A stretch of DNA of 64,000 nt from Sporosarcina sp. JAI121. GTDB lineage: Bacteria > Bacillota > Bacilli > Bacillales_A > Planococcaceae. Positions 53,409 through 62,489 of this stretch are shown in pieces. Position 1 is the first letter of the stretch; each line of letters opens with the position of its first letter. The notes under the pieces are model-generated. The model saw nothing but the letters and a program-made list of their open reading frames with translations, ran no database searches and was not told the origin of the DNA. The DNA lies in the NCBI RefSeq assembly GCF_013408665.1, contig NZ_JACCCL010000001.1, positions 1,317,136 through 1,381,135 of the forward strand. Reading direction: 5' to 3'. Position numbers and translations under genes: made by a program.

Positions 53409-54542
53409 TTGAAAAAATTGAAAGTCGGTGTAATCTGCTATCCCTCACTCGGGGGTTCCGGAGTTGTAGCGACTGAACTGGGGAAAATGATGGCGGATAA
53501 AGGCCATGAAATGCATTACATCACATCGAGTAAACCGTTTCGTTTTCTGGACGTACATGCCAATATTCAATTTCATGAAGTTAAAATCGACGGCTATGCC
53601 GTATTTAAATATCCACCCTATGACATTGCTCTCGCCAACCGCATTGCTGAAGTAATTGAAACGGAAGAACTCGATCTTCTCCATGTCCATTATGCAGTAC
53701 CTCATGCTATTGCCGCAGCGCTTGGCAAAGACATGGCAAATTCCACAATCGGCGTAATCACAACGCTGCACGGAACTGATGTAACAATCCTAGGACATGA
53801 TCAGGGGCTACGTAATACAGTGCGTTACGGGATTGATAAATCGACGATCACTACGGCGGTTTCCGAATCACTGCGTATGGAGACGCTGGAGTTGATCGAA
53901 CCCAAGAATAACTTGATAACGATTTACAATTTCATCGACGAAAACAAATACCGGCCGGTGGATCCGGGTACGTTGAAATCCGATCTTGGAATCGGGCAGG
54001 ATGAAAAAGTAATTATCCATATTTCGAATTTCCGGAAAATAAAACGGATTCCCGATATTATTATCAGTTTCAAGAAAGTATTGAAGGAGATTGATGCAAG
54101 GTTGCTTCTAGTCGGAGATGGGCCGGAAAGAATCGAAATGGAAGAGCTTGTGAGTGAGTTCGGTCTGCAGGATAAAGTCACTTTCACTGGTAAACGCGAT
54201 GACCTTCCCGAACTACTGGCCATCAGCGATTTAATGTTCCATTTGTCCGAAAAAGAAGCGTTCGGTCTAGTTCTGCTCGAGGCGCTCGCTTGCGGACTGC
54301 CTTCAATCGCGACGGATGCGGGCGGAATTCCGGAAGTGATCGAAGATGGAGTCAATGGATTTATTGTACAAATCGGGGATACGGACATGGCTGCTGAGAA
54401 GGCTCTTCTAGTACTCAAAAACGATGAGTTACGGGTGACGTTGAAGGAAAATGCACTGAGAACAGCGGCAGACAAGTTCCATTCGTCCACAATCGTCGAT
54501 CAGTACGAAAGACTTTATTATGAAGTGGCGGGAAGCAGATGA
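53409..54542 (+). CDS. bshA: N-acetyl-alpha-D-glucosaminyl L-malate synthase
   Basis: GT4 glycosyltransferase making GlcNAc-malate from UDP-GlcNAc and L-malate, the first step of bacillithiol synthesis. It is 377 residues. N-terminal CYPSLGGSGVVATELG, THLHGTDVTILG-type loop (TTLHGTDVT), and the nucleotide-sugar motif EKEAFGLVLLEALACGLP are diagnostic. TTG 53409 is eight bases from AAGGAG. cca overlaps its stop. The deacetylase BshB and ligase BshC are not in the window. Confidence 0.93.
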   Translation: MKKLKVGVICYPSLGGSGVVATELGKMMADKGHEMHYITSSKPFRFLDVHANIQFHEVKIDGYAVFKYPPYDIALANRIAEVIETEELDLLHVHYAVPHAIAAALGKDMANSTIGVITTLHGTDVTILGHDQGLRNTVRYGIDKSTITTAVSESLRMETLELIEPKNNLITIYNFIDENKYRPVDPGTLKSDLGIGQDEKVIIHISNFRKIKRIPDIIISFKKVLKEIDARLLLVGDGPERIEMEELVSEFGLQDKVTFTGKRDDLPELLAISDLMFHLSEKEAFGLVLLEALACGLPSIATDAGGIPEVIEDGVNGFIVQIGDTDMAAEKALLVLKNDELRVTLKENALRTAADKFHSSTIVDQYERLYYEVAGSR

Positions 54543-55729
54543 CTGAACGATTCGGAACCGAACCAAGCCGAGAAGTCATTCGTTTTCTGGAAGAAGCGGG
54601 ATACGAGGCTGTTTTTGTTGGAGGCGCAGTACGCGATCATCTATTGGGAAAACCGGCGAAAGATATGGATATTGCAACCTCCGCTGAACCGGCAGAAGTA
54701 AAATCGGTATTTCCGATAACTGTGGATATAGGGACTGATCACGGAACGGTACTTGTCATGATGAATGGTGAACCGATTGAAACGACGACATACCGGACGG
54801 AGGGGACGTATACGGATCACCGTCGTCCCGATGACGTGCAATTCGTCAAATCTTTGAAGGAAGATCTGCGGCGACGCGACTTCACGATAAATGCGCTTGC
54901 TATGACGTTAGATGGCGAACTCATCGATCTGTTCGGCGGAAAAACGGATATGGAATACCGACTCATCAGGGCGGTAGGAAATGCAGCGGACCGGTTCAAT
55001 GAAGATGCTCTCCGTATGTTTCGGGCAGTCCGTTTCACGGCTGTGCTTGGATTCGATATCGAAGAAAAGACGTTTGAAGCAATCCGCGACAATGCCGATC
55101 AAATTCGTTACATATCTGTAGAACGATTGAAAGCCGAAATGGATAAACTCTTTGCCGGCAATGATCCCGCGAAAGCTTTTATGGCTATACAAAAAACGGG
55201 ATTAAATTTCCATCTGCCGCTATTTCCGAAAGAAACAGAAGTACTCTGTCTTACCGCGCCATATGAAACGGCAATCGAAGGTTGGGCCTGTTTCATGATT
55301 GCAGGAGAGTTTTCAGCAGCGGATATCGGCAGGGTATACAAATTATCGAACGCTGAAAAGGCGTTCCTCTCAGCCGTGAAAGAAGCATACGCAATTCGAG
55401 TCAAGAACCATTTTACAATCGAGGATTATTACCGCTACGACCTGGATGTCCTCATGACTGCGGAAAAGTTGTTCCGGACGAACCATAACGCTAGAGAAAC
55501 TGTTTCAACCGCAGAAATGAAACGCTTGAAACAATCTATGCCGATTCAGTCCGCGGCAGATCTTGCCGTTGACGGCAGAAAGCTTATGGAATGGACAGGC
55601 CAATCGGGAGGCAGATGGATTGGTGAATGGATCGGGAAAATCGAGAAAGCAGTCCTGCACGATACATGTAAAAATGTAACAAACGACATAAAGGAATGGT
55701 TTCTATATGAATTCAATCGTGAAAAATGA
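54539..55729 (+). CDS. cca: CCA-adding tRNA nucleotidyltransferase
   Basis: Builds or repairs the 3' CCA end of tRNAs without a template. It is 396 residues, class II. The catalytic head has GGAVRDHLLG and DMDIAT (metal aspartates) near 28-47, RRDFTINA, then RFNEDALRMFRAVRF, followed by a helical body and tail. Overlaps bshA by four bases and birA by 23. Synteny mgsA-bshB1-bshA-cca-birA in B. subtilis supports the name (papS there). Confidence 0.95.
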   Translation: MTERFGTEPSREVIRFLEEAGYEAVFVGGAVRDHLLGKPAKDMDIATSAEPAEVKSVFPITVDIGTDHGTVLVMMNGEPIETTTYRTEGTYTDHRRPDDVQFVKSLKEDLRRRDFTINALAMTLDGELIDLFGGKTDMEYRLIRAVGNAADRFNEDALRMFRAVRFTAVLGFDIEEKTFEAIRDNADQIRYISVERLKAEMDKLFAGNDPAKAFMAIQKTGLNFHLPLFPKETEVLCLTAPYETAIEGWACFMIAGEFSAADIGRVYKLSNAEKAFLSAVKEAYAIRVKNHFTIEDYYRYDLDVLMTAEKLFRTNHNARETVSTAEMKRLKQSMPIQSAADLAVDGRKLMEWTGQSGGRWIGEWIGKIEKAVLHDTCKNVTNDIKEWFLYEFNREK

Positions 55730-56690
55730 ATTGTTGAAAAGGCTGTTTGAAGCGGAAGGTGAGCCCGTGTCGGGACAGGAAATCGCCGACCAGTTCGGGT
55801 TATCGAGGACAGCCATCTGGAAATATGTGAAAGAACTCGAAAAAGACGGCTATGAAATCGGAACCATCCGAAAAAGAGGATATTATCTCATTAAATCAGC
55901 GGACCGCGTAAACGAAGCAAATGTACAAAAATATTTGGCGACAAAAAAGTATGGACAACATATCCATTATTTCGACACATGCAAATCGACGCAATTCATC
56001 GCGCTGGATGAAGAACAGAATGGTGCCGCTGATGGAACCGTCATCATATCGGAAGAACAGACAGCGGGAAGAGGTCGAATGGCACGCCCGTGGGCTTCAA
56101 CAGCGGGTAAGGGGATTTGGATGAGTGTTATTACCAGACCGACGCTGACGCCCCAGCAGGCGCCGCAAATGACGTTGGTTGCAGCGGTCTCGGTAACACG
56201 TGCAATCCAGGAAATGACGGGAATCGAGCCTGATATTAAATGGCCGAATGATATTTTAATCAACGGCAGAAAAGTGACGGGGATTTTAACAGAACTTCAA
56301 GCAGATCCAGATCAGGTGAAAGCTGTCATCATTGGAATCGGCATGAATGTCAACCAGGATGAAACGGATTTCCCGGAAGAATTACAAACGATTGCGACAT
56401 CACTGAAAATGCTTACCGGCAAATCTGTCGATCGTGCGCAGTTAATTGCCAAAACCCTTGGATTTCTGGAGATTTATACCGATTTGTATGTGAAACACGG
56501 TTTTGGACCGATTAAACTTTTATGGGAAGGCTATTCAAATACGACCGGTAAACGGATCCGGGCAGTTATGCTCAATGAAACGATTGTAGGGACTGCACTT
56601 GGTATTTCTGATGAAGGGGTCCTGGAGCTGAAGCTTGACGACGGGACGATCCGCGGCATCTATTCTGCCGATATTGAAATTTCGAAGTGA
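55707..56690 (+). CDS. birA: Biotin-protein ligase and biotin repressor BirA
   Basis: Bifunctional: attaches biotin to carboxylases and represses biotin genes. It is 327 residues: an N-terminal winged helix (1-60, GQEIADQFGLSRTAIWKYVKE) for DNA binding, a catalytic domain with biotin/ATP loop GRGRMARPWAS, KWPNDIL and GIGMNVNQ, and a C-terminal SH3-like domain. The ATG is inside the end of cca, after AAAGGAATGG. No bio operon is near. Confidence 0.94.
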   Translation: MNSIVKNELLKRLFEAEGEPVSGQEIADQFGLSRTAIWKYVKELEKDGYEIGTIRKRGYYLIKSADRVNEANVQKYLATKKYGQHIHYFDTCKSTQFIALDEEQNGAADGTVIISEEQTAGRGRMARPWASTAGKGIWMSVITRPTLTPQQAPQMTLVAAVSVTRAIQEMTGIEPDIKWPNDILINGRKVTGILTELQADPDQVKAVIIGIGMNVNQDETDFPEELQTIATSLKMLTGKSVDRAQLIAKTLGFLEIYTDLYVKHGFGPIKLLWEGYSNTTGKRIRAVMLNETIVGTALGISDEGVLELKLDDGTIRGIYSADIEISK

Positions 56691-56694
56691 TCTG

Positions 56695-56723
56695 TATACA
56701 TGTTTCTTCCGATTTGGTATAGT
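56695..56723 (+). promoter_or_regulatory. Promoter of panBCD
   Basis: TATACA, 17-base spacer, TATAGT with an extended TGG before it. It starts right after the birA stop and gives a leader of nearly 200 bases. Confidence 0.55.
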
Positions 56724-56730
56724 GGTTTCG

Positions 56731-56886
56731 AAGGGCGGTATCTAGCGGGAACTGCACCTGTTGGAATAATTGAAAACAATCAGTTCCATATGTTCTGCCT
56801 TGATCTTTATAGAAAGACAGGGACGGAGGAAACCATCGCATGATGATACAACCCTTCTGTCCATTTAATTGGAAGGAAGGGTTTTT
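56731..56886 (+). promoter_or_regulatory. Structured 5' leader of panBCD with internal terminator
   Basis: An imperfect arm is formed by AAGG (56731) with CCTT (56798) and GGAACTG (56748) with CAGTTCC (56781), then TGTT/AACA inside, leaving unpaired bulges. A second hairpin, AACCCTTC (56850) with GAAGGGTT (56876) and TCCA/TGGA inside, followed by TTTTT, is a clear intrinsic terminator upstream of panB. Panto- thenate genes of several Firmicutes have a leader RNA called the pan motif (a stem-loop with bulged A). This could be a member, but I cannot verify the consensus. Confidence 0.55.
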
Positions 56887-56894
56887 AAATCCGG

Positions 56895-56917
56895 TTTCCT
56901 CTCAAAAAGAGAGGGGA
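56895..56917 (+). promoter_or_regulatory. Hairpin masking the panB ribosome binding site
   Basis: CCTCTC (56898-56903) pairs with GAGAGG (56909-56914), loop AAAAA; the stem extends by T-G and T-A pairs on the outside. The right arm is the only Shine-Dalgarno-like sequence of panB (GAGAGGGGA). Confidence 0.6.
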
Positions 56918-56926
56918 ATAATTAAG

Positions 56927-57772
56927 ATGAAGAGCACACTTGATTTTATTAAAATGAAAAAGACACGCGAGAAGATCGTCATGCTGACAGCTTACGATTA
57001 CCCATCCGCAAAACTTGCGGAAGAGGCGGGAGTCGACATCCTTCTTGTCGGGGATTCACTCGGCATGGTCGTTCTCGGCTATGATTCCACGATTGCGGTT
57101 ACGACGGAGGATATGATCCATCATGGCAAGGCGACGAGAAGAGGGGCAAAAGAAACGTTTGTTGTAGTCGACATGCCGTTCGGTTCGTATCACGGCTCTG
57201 CAGACAGGACACTTACAGATGCAGTGCGGATTTTTCAGCAAACAGGGGCTAATGCGTTAAAACTTGAAGGCGCCGGAAAAGTGATTGACACAATACGCCT
57301 GCTTACCGGAACAGGAATTCCGATTGTTGCTCATCTTGGTCTATTGCCCCAATCCGCTTCAGTTGCTGGCGGATATAAAGTGCAAGGGAAGACAGCGGAA
57401 GCGGCACAGCAACTTATTGAAGATGCCCGGGCATGTCAAGACGCCGGAGCATTCATGGTCGTTTTGGAATGTATTCCTTATCAACTTGGCGAAGAGGTGG
57501 CAAACGCAGTTTCAATTCCGGTCATCGGAATCGGCGCTGGAGCCGGAACGGATGGGCAAGTGCTCGTTTACCACGACACTGTGAAATACGGCAGTCATCA
57601 TGTCCCGAAATTCGTAGAAAGCTATGCAGATATCGGAACGGATATCCGTGACGCATTGAAACAGTATGTGACATCGGTGAAAGACGGTTCATTCCCCGCG
57701 GAACGCCATTGTTTCACGATGAAAGAGGAAGAATTGACTGCGTTGTACGGAGGCAAGCACGATGGCGAATGA
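56927..57772 (+). CDS. panB: 3-Methyl-2-oxobutanoate hydroxymethyltransferase
   Basis: Adds a hydroxymethyl group from methylene-tetrahydrofolate to ketoisovalerate, the first committed step to pantothenate. It is 281 residues. [34 protein letters not shown] (metal and substrate), and [14 protein letters not shown] are typical. ATG 56927 is chosen as the family start; the longer frame from 56840 runs through the leader hairpins. The ribosome site GAGGGG is ten bases upstream and lies in a hairpin. panC overlaps its end. Confidence 0.95.
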   Translation: MKSTLDFIKMKKTREKIVMLTAYDYPSAKLAEEAGVDILLVGDSLGMVVLGYDSTIAVTTEDMIHHGKATRRGAKETFVVVDMPFGSYHGSADRTLTDAVRIFQQTGANALKLEGAGKVIDTIRLLTGTGIPIVAHLGLLPQSASVAGGYKVQGKTAEAAQQLIEDARACQDAGAFMVVLECIPYQLGEEVANAVSIPVIGIGAGAGTDGQVLVYHDTVKYGSHHVPKFVESYADIGTDIRDALKQYVTSVKDGSFPAERHCFTMKEEELTALYGGKHDGE

Positions 57773-58634
57773 AATGAAGATAGTTCAAACGATTGAGGAA
57801 TTGCAAGGTTTAATTGATCGCAATAAACGTGGGGATCGGACAGTCGGTTTCGTCCCGACGATGGGTTACTTGCATGAAGGTCACTTATCACTTGTCAAGC
57901 AGGCGAGAGAGCAAAATGACATTGTGGTCATGAGCATTTTCGTCAATCCGGCACAATTCGGTCCGGGGGAAGACTTTGAAGCGTATCCCCGTGATGCAGA
58001 ACGGGATGCAGGTTTAGCCGAAGCGGCTGGTGTCGACATTCTATTCATGCCGACGCCTCAAGAAATGTATCCGGAGGACGGCGGTATCCGCATCTTGCCG
58101 GGACCGCAATCGACAGCATTATGCGGAGTATCGCGTCCAGGGCATTTTGACGGGGTTTTGAAAGTCGTGTTGAAACTGTTCAATATCGTCGACCCTGACC
58201 GGTCCTATTTCGGAATGAAAGACGCACAGCAATTGGCGATAATCGAGACGTTTGTCCGTGACTTTAACTTGAGGACATCGATTGTTCGTGTTCCGATTGT
58301 CCGCGAACAGGATGGCCTGGCCAAAAGTTCAAGGAATGTCAATTTGACAGGGAATGAACGTGCGGAAGCGCCGATAATCCAAAAGGCGCTTAAAAAAGGT
58401 GAAAAGTTATTCGAACAAGGTGTTTCAGCTGCAGAAATTGAACGCGAAGTCGCATCATATATCACACAAAACAGTTCAGGCATAATGGATTATGTGTCAC
58501 TTTTGTCATACCCCGAGCTGACAAAATATGATGGGACGTCCGGCGGGGCGATTCTCGCTTGTGCTGTGGTCTTTGAAAAAACTAGACTGATAGATAATAT
58601 TATTATGTCAACAAAGGATGGTTTGTATGTTTAG
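57762..58634 (+). CDS. panC: Pantothenate synthetase
   Basis: ATP-dependent ligation of pantoate and beta-alanine. It is 290 residues. The HIGH-like motif [41 protein letters not shown] and the KMSKS-like SSRNVNL are visible. GGAGG lies eight bases before the ATG, inside the panB end. It overlaps panD by eight bases. Beta-alanine comes from PanD, the next gene. Confidence 0.96.
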   Translation: MANEMKIVQTIEELQGLIDRNKRGDRTVGFVPTMGYLHEGHLSLVKQAREQNDIVVMSIFVNPAQFGPGEDFEAYPRDAERDAGLAEAAGVDILFMPTPQEMYPEDGGIRILPGPQSTALCGVSRPGHFDGVLKVVLKLFNIVDPDRSYFGMKDAQQLAIIETFVRDFNLRTSIVRVPIVREQDGLAKSSRNVNLTGNERAEAPIIQKALKKGEKLFEQGVSAAEIEREVASYITQNSSGIMDYVSLLSYPELTKYDGTSGGAILACAVVFEKTRLIDNIIMSTKDGLYV

Positions 58635-59007
58635 AATGATGATGAACAGTAAACTGCACCGCGCAACCGTAACAGAGGCCGACCTTAATTATGTAGGAAG
58701 CATTACAATCGATAGTGACTTGCTAGACGCCGCTGGTATGCTTCCGAATGAGAAAGTGCATGTAGTCAACAACAACAATGGAGCCCGTTTCGAAACTTAT
58801 ATCATAGCAGGGGAACGCGGAAGCGGCGTTGTCTGCGTGAACGGGGCGGCAGCACGACTAGTCCAGCGGGGAGACATCGTCATCATCCTGTCCTACGTCT
58901 ATATGACAGACGAAGAGGCGCAAACACATGAACCGACTGTACTCATCATGGATGAAAAAAATGGCGTACAAGAAATAATTCGGGAAAAACAAGGTATGAC
59001 GATTTAA
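58627..59007 (+). CDS. panD: Aspartate 1-decarboxylase
   Basis: Pyruvoyl enzyme converting aspartate to beta-alanine. It is 126 residues. Self-cleavage occurs at Gly24-Ser25 (NYVGSITID), forming the pyruvoyl group. ATG 58627 is eight bases from AAAGGA and matches the family N-terminus; ATG 58618 is too close. It closes the panBCD operon before a strong terminator. Confidence 0.96.
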   Translation: MFRMMMNSKLHRATVTEADLNYVGSITIDSDLLDAAGMLPNEKVHVVNNNNGARFETYIIAGERGSGVVCVNGAAARLVQRGDIVIILSYVYMTDEEAQTHEPTVLIMDEKNGVQEIIREKQGMTI

Positions 59008-59014
59008 ATTGCCG

Positions 59015-59059
59015 AGATCATTTGGAATCAGTAAGCCCTATTCCAAATGATCTTTTGTT
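59015..59059 (+). terminator. Terminator of panBCD
   Basis: Perfect 14-bp stem (59015-59028 with 59040-59053), 11-base loop, then TTTGTTTTTT. Confidence 0.93.
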
Positions 59060-59106
59060 TTTTAACCTATCCGAATGGGTTTTGTGCCAACTTGAAGGCC
59101 AGAATG

Positions 59107-59115
59107 TGATACAAT
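59107..59115 (+). promoter_or_regulatory. Extended -10 promoter of dinG
   Basis: TGATACAAT, 36 bases before dinG. The -35 is not clear. No LexA box was seen. Confidence 0.45.
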
Positions 59116-59151
59116 CTGCTGTAGTATGTTAAACAGGAAGTTGATGATCGA

Positions 59152-61929
59152 ATGCACAATAAAACCTATGCAGTCGTTGATCTGGAAACAACCGGGCATT
59201 CACCGGCAAAAGGGGACCGGATGATTCAAATCGCGATTGTATTCATAAAAAACGGTGAAATAGCTGACAAGTATGTCAGCTTTGTTAATCCCGGACAAAA
59301 AATCCCGGCGTTCATTCGTCAATTGACGGCTATTTCAGATGAGGATGTAAAAGACGCACCTTCATTTGAGGAAATCGCGATAGAAGTTGCGACCCTTCTT
59401 GAAGGAACGGTCTTCATCGCACATAATACGGATTTTGACTTGTCTTTCCTGCAAAGTGAATTTGCAAGATGTGGCATTCCCCGGTGGACGGGGAAGAAAA
59501 TTGATACAGTGGAACTGTCTAAAATTTTAATACCATCCGCTCCGAGCTATAGATTGCAGGACATTACAGAAGAACTCGGTATCCCGCTGGCGTCCGCCCA
59601 TCGCGCTGATGACGATGCAGAGGCGACGGCTAAGCTGTTTCTAATGTGCATGCAGAAATTACACACATTACCGGAGGATTCATTAAACCTTTTACACCGC
59701 AGGTCTTTTCGCTTGAAAACAGATCTTGCGACCCTTTTCTATGAAGCGCTCAAGATTGCAAGGACGAAAAGTGTGGGGAAGGAATTTTTATCATTCCGCG
59801 GCATCCCTTATCGGAACAGATCGATTTCAGATACGGAACAGTCCGAATCCCCGGTGTATCCCTTCGACAACCATGAGAAAATAGCGCAATTAGAAAAAGC
59901 ATACCCCGAATTCGAACAAAGGGAATCGCAGTTCGAATTCATGGATGCAGTGTGGGATGCTTTATCCACGCAAACAGAAATCATTGCGGAAGTACCGACA
60001 GGAATCGGAAAAACCGTTGCTTACCTCTTGCCGGCAGCCATTCGTTCCATTGAGACGGGGAAACCTGTCGTCATCAGTACATATACCAATCACCTTGCTG
60101 ATAAAATCATGGATGAAGAACTGGAAAAGGTGCGATTAATACTTGGATTCAATGTGACGGCGACTGTACTGAAAGGCAGGGAGCAATACATTTCGCTTGG
60201 CAAATTTGAGGAACTGCTTAGAATTGCAGACGAATCGTACGATGAAACGTTTACAATCATGCAGATCCTCGTATGGCTAACTGAAACGGTGACAGGTGAT
60301 TTGGAAGAATTGAATATATCCGGCGGCGGGCAGCTGTTTCTTGATCGAATTAGGAAGAGGTCGAATAAGCTGGCGCCGGATGAGCAAGCCGCCGATTATC
60401 ATTACAAACTGCTTGAAGCGTGCGGCCATTCAAATTTAATCATTACAAACCATTCCATGCTTCTTTCCGACTTGAACCGAAGAGAAGGTATTTTTAGCTT
60501 ACTCGGGGGGCTTGTAGTCGATGAAGCCCATCAATTTGTCCAAGCGGCATCCATGATGAATGAAACGGTGTTCTCTTATACAAATTGGAAGTATGTGATG
60601 GGACAAATTGCATCAGAAGCATCAGGGCATCTTTTGCAGAAAGTCGATGCGCTCAATAGTCGATTGCGAACGGATGGATTTCATAATAAAGAACAACTTG
60701 ATTCTGCATTTATCAAGTTTCTGACATTGTTCGACCATGCCATTGCGACGTTGACTGCTTTTAATCCGCCAAAGCGTAAAAAGCAACAGGGGAACAGACA
60801 AATCTATACGTTAGCGGAATTAGATTATAAAAGTGCTCATTTTTCAAAAGTTGTCGAAGCGATGTCCGATTATATCAGCAAAGCTGAAGCGTTCGCTGAT
60901 GGTTTGTCGAACCACTTCGATAATTTAACGAAGAATGAACAGGCAATTGTTGCAGATTGGAATTATTGGGTACGCGAAATGACAATTAAAGCCGGTGAAT
61001 GGGTGGAAGTTTTCCTCGAGGATAATACAGAGGACTTCACAGTCTGGATGGAGAAGGATATGCGAAGTATTCCCGGCAGCCTCACTGTTATCAAACGTTC
61101 ACTGGATGGCTCCCAAATGATCCGTAAGTTTATTGATAAGCTGAAAGGCGAACGGACCGGTATCATCTGGACATCGGGTACACTGAGGATTCCGGAAAAT
61201 GAGCGCTTCATCTCAAGACAGCTTGGTATCGATGATTCGATTCCACTTTTACTCTTTGACGCACCGGCCCATTTCTATGAAGGGGCCGAAGTGATTATCG
61301 TGGAAGATATGCCAGATATCCAGCAGGTCAGCCAGTCCGATTATATTCTGGCAGTTACGGATGCGGTCATCCAAACAGTGATGGCAACAGGTGGAAGGCT
61401 CTTCGTCTTGTTCACTTCACAAGATATGCTAAGAAAAACCTATGACATAATAATGGAAAGTGAGCAATTGGAGGACTATGCTCTTTTTGCGCAAGGAATT
61501 AGTTCAGGCAGCCGGCTTAGATTATTAAAGTCTTTCAGGCAATTCAATAACTCTGTCCTTTTCGGAACGAACAGTTTTTGGGAGGGGGTAGACGTGCCTG
61601 GGGATGCACTTTCGGCCGTCATCGCCGTTAGACTTCCATTTTCATCACCGGAAGAGCCTATGTACAAAGCGAAAGCCGCCAAGCTCTCGGCGGCCGGACT
61701 GAATCCGTTCACCGAACATGCTTTGCCGGAAGCGGTAATGAGGCTACGACAAGGTTTCGGCAGGCTGATCCGTTCATCAACGGATAAAGGGTTTTTTATC
61801 ATTCTAGACAGGCGGATTGAGACGAAGTCATACGGCAAGCGTTTTTTAGAGGCTTTCCCGGATGTGCCTGTGAAAAAAGTATCACTTGAGCATATGGTTA
61901 ATGAACTTGAAAATTGCTATAATGAATAG
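59152..61929 (+). CDS. dinG: Exonuclease/helicase-like protein DinG (Bacillus type)
   Basis: A 925-residue fusion: an N-terminal DEDDh 3'-5' exonuclease domain (1-165; VVDLETTG with Asp10 and Glu12, then HNTDFDLSFL and HRADDDAEATAKLF) joined to an XPD/DinG superfamily 2 helicase. The helicase part has Walker A EVPTGIGKTVAYLLPA, DEAH in VVDEAHQFV, and motif VI RQGFGRLIRS. The four cysteines of the iron-sulfur cluster of E. coli DinG are not evident, as in other Gram-positive DinG proteins, which may act mainly as exonucleases. Start ATG 59152 after AGGAAG. Confidence 0.92.
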   Translation: MHNKTYAVVDLETTGHSPAKGDRMIQIAIVFIKNGEIADKYVSFVNPGQKIPAFIRQLTAISDEDVKDAPSFEEIAIEVATLLEGTVFIAHNTDFDLSFLQSEFARCGIPRWTGKKIDTVELSKILIPSAPSYRLQDITEELGIPLASAHRADDDAEATAKLFLMCMQKLHTLPEDSLNLLHRRSFRLKTDLATLFYEALKIARTKSVGKEFLSFRGIPYRNRSISDTEQSESPVYPFDNHEKIAQLEKAYPEFEQRESQFEFMDAVWDALSTQTEIIAEVPTGIGKTVAYLLPAAIRSIETGKPVVISTYTNHLADKIMDEELEKVRLILGFNVTATVLKGREQYISLGKFEELLRIADESYDETFTIMQILVWLTETVTGDLEELNISGGGQLFLDRIRKRSNKLAPDEQAADYHYKLLEACGHSNLIITNHSMLLSDLNRREGIFSLLGGLVVDEAHQFVQAASMMNETVFSYTNWKYVMGQIASEASGHLLQKVDALNSRLRTDGFHNKEQLDSAFIKFLTLFDHAIATLTAFNPPKRKKQQGNRQIYTLAELDYKSAHFSKVVEAMSDYISKAEAFADGLSNHFDNLTKNEQAIVADWNYWVREMTIKAGEWVEVFLEDNTEDFTVWMEKDMRSIPGSLTVIKRSLDGSQMIRKFIDKLKGERTGIIWTSGTLRIPENERFISRQLGIDDSIPLLLFDAPAHFYEGAEVIIVEDMPDIQQVSQSDYILAVTDAVIQTVMATGGRLFVLFTSQDMLRKTYDIIMESEQLEDYALFAQGISSGSRLRLLKSFRQFNNSVLFGTNSFWEGVDVPGDALSAVIAVRLPFSSPEEPMYKAKAAKLSAAGLNPFTEHALPEAVMRLRQGFGRLIRSSTDKGFFIILDRRIETKSYGKRFLEAFPDVPVKKVSLEHMVNELENCYNE

Positions 61930-61996
61930 GTATGTAAAATGAAACGAGTCACCAAGAACAGAAAAAACTTTTACGGAGTACGGGACGTGGAGCAAT

Positions 61997-62476
61997 ATGT
62001 TGAATTGGATAAAATTCATCGTCGTCTTCCTTTTACTGCTAACTTCAGTCATCACCGTCACGGTTTTGTATAATGCCGATAAGCCTTTTTCATCAGCTGA
62101 AAAGACGGCGACCAAATCCGCAATCCAATCGGGACAGCTCGTTTCTGCGAGTTCAGCTACAATTTTCCATGGAACGGTTCCGGTTGTGACGGTATTTGGA
62201 GTTGACGGGGATGGGATAGAAAAAGCCGTTTTCGTCGATGAAAAATCGAAAGACGGTTATAAAGAAGTGAAGTTGTCGGAAGGGATATCGGCGAAAAAAG
62301 CCGTTGCAAATGTCAAAAAAGAACTGGATGTAAAAAAAGTTCTTCATGTTACACTCGGTCTAGAAGAAGAAGGACCTGTCTGGGAAGTAGCATTCAAAAG
62401 TAATAGCGGCAAACTGAATTATGTCTATGTTTTTTTCGAAGACGGACAATGGTGGAAACGGATTTTGAATCTATAA
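61997..62476 (+). CDS. ypmB: Membrane-anchored protein YpmB
   Basis: A 159-residue protein with one N-terminal membrane helix (about 5-25) and an outer domain with PepSY-like or DUF5590 character (KKAVANVKKELDVKKVLHVTLGLEEEGPVWEV). Function unknown. ATG 61997 follows GTGGAG. In B. subtilis the order is dinG-ypmA-ypmB-aspB; the small gene ypmA is not seen in the 67-base gap. aspB begins 13 bases after its stop. Confidence 0.82.
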   Translation: MLNWIKFIVVFLLLLTSVITVTVLYNADKPFSSAEKTATKSAIQSGQLVSASSATIFHGTVPVVTVFGVDGDGIEKAVFVDEKSKDGYKEVKLSEGISAKKAVANVKKELDVKKVLHVTLGLEEEGPVWEVAFKSNSGKLNYVYVFFEDGQWWKRILNL

Positions 62477-62489
62477 GGGAGTGAGACAA

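Noticed and set aside
56840..56926. N-terminal extension of panB
   Set aside because: It reads through the leader terminator and ribosome-site hairpin; family homology starts at 56927.
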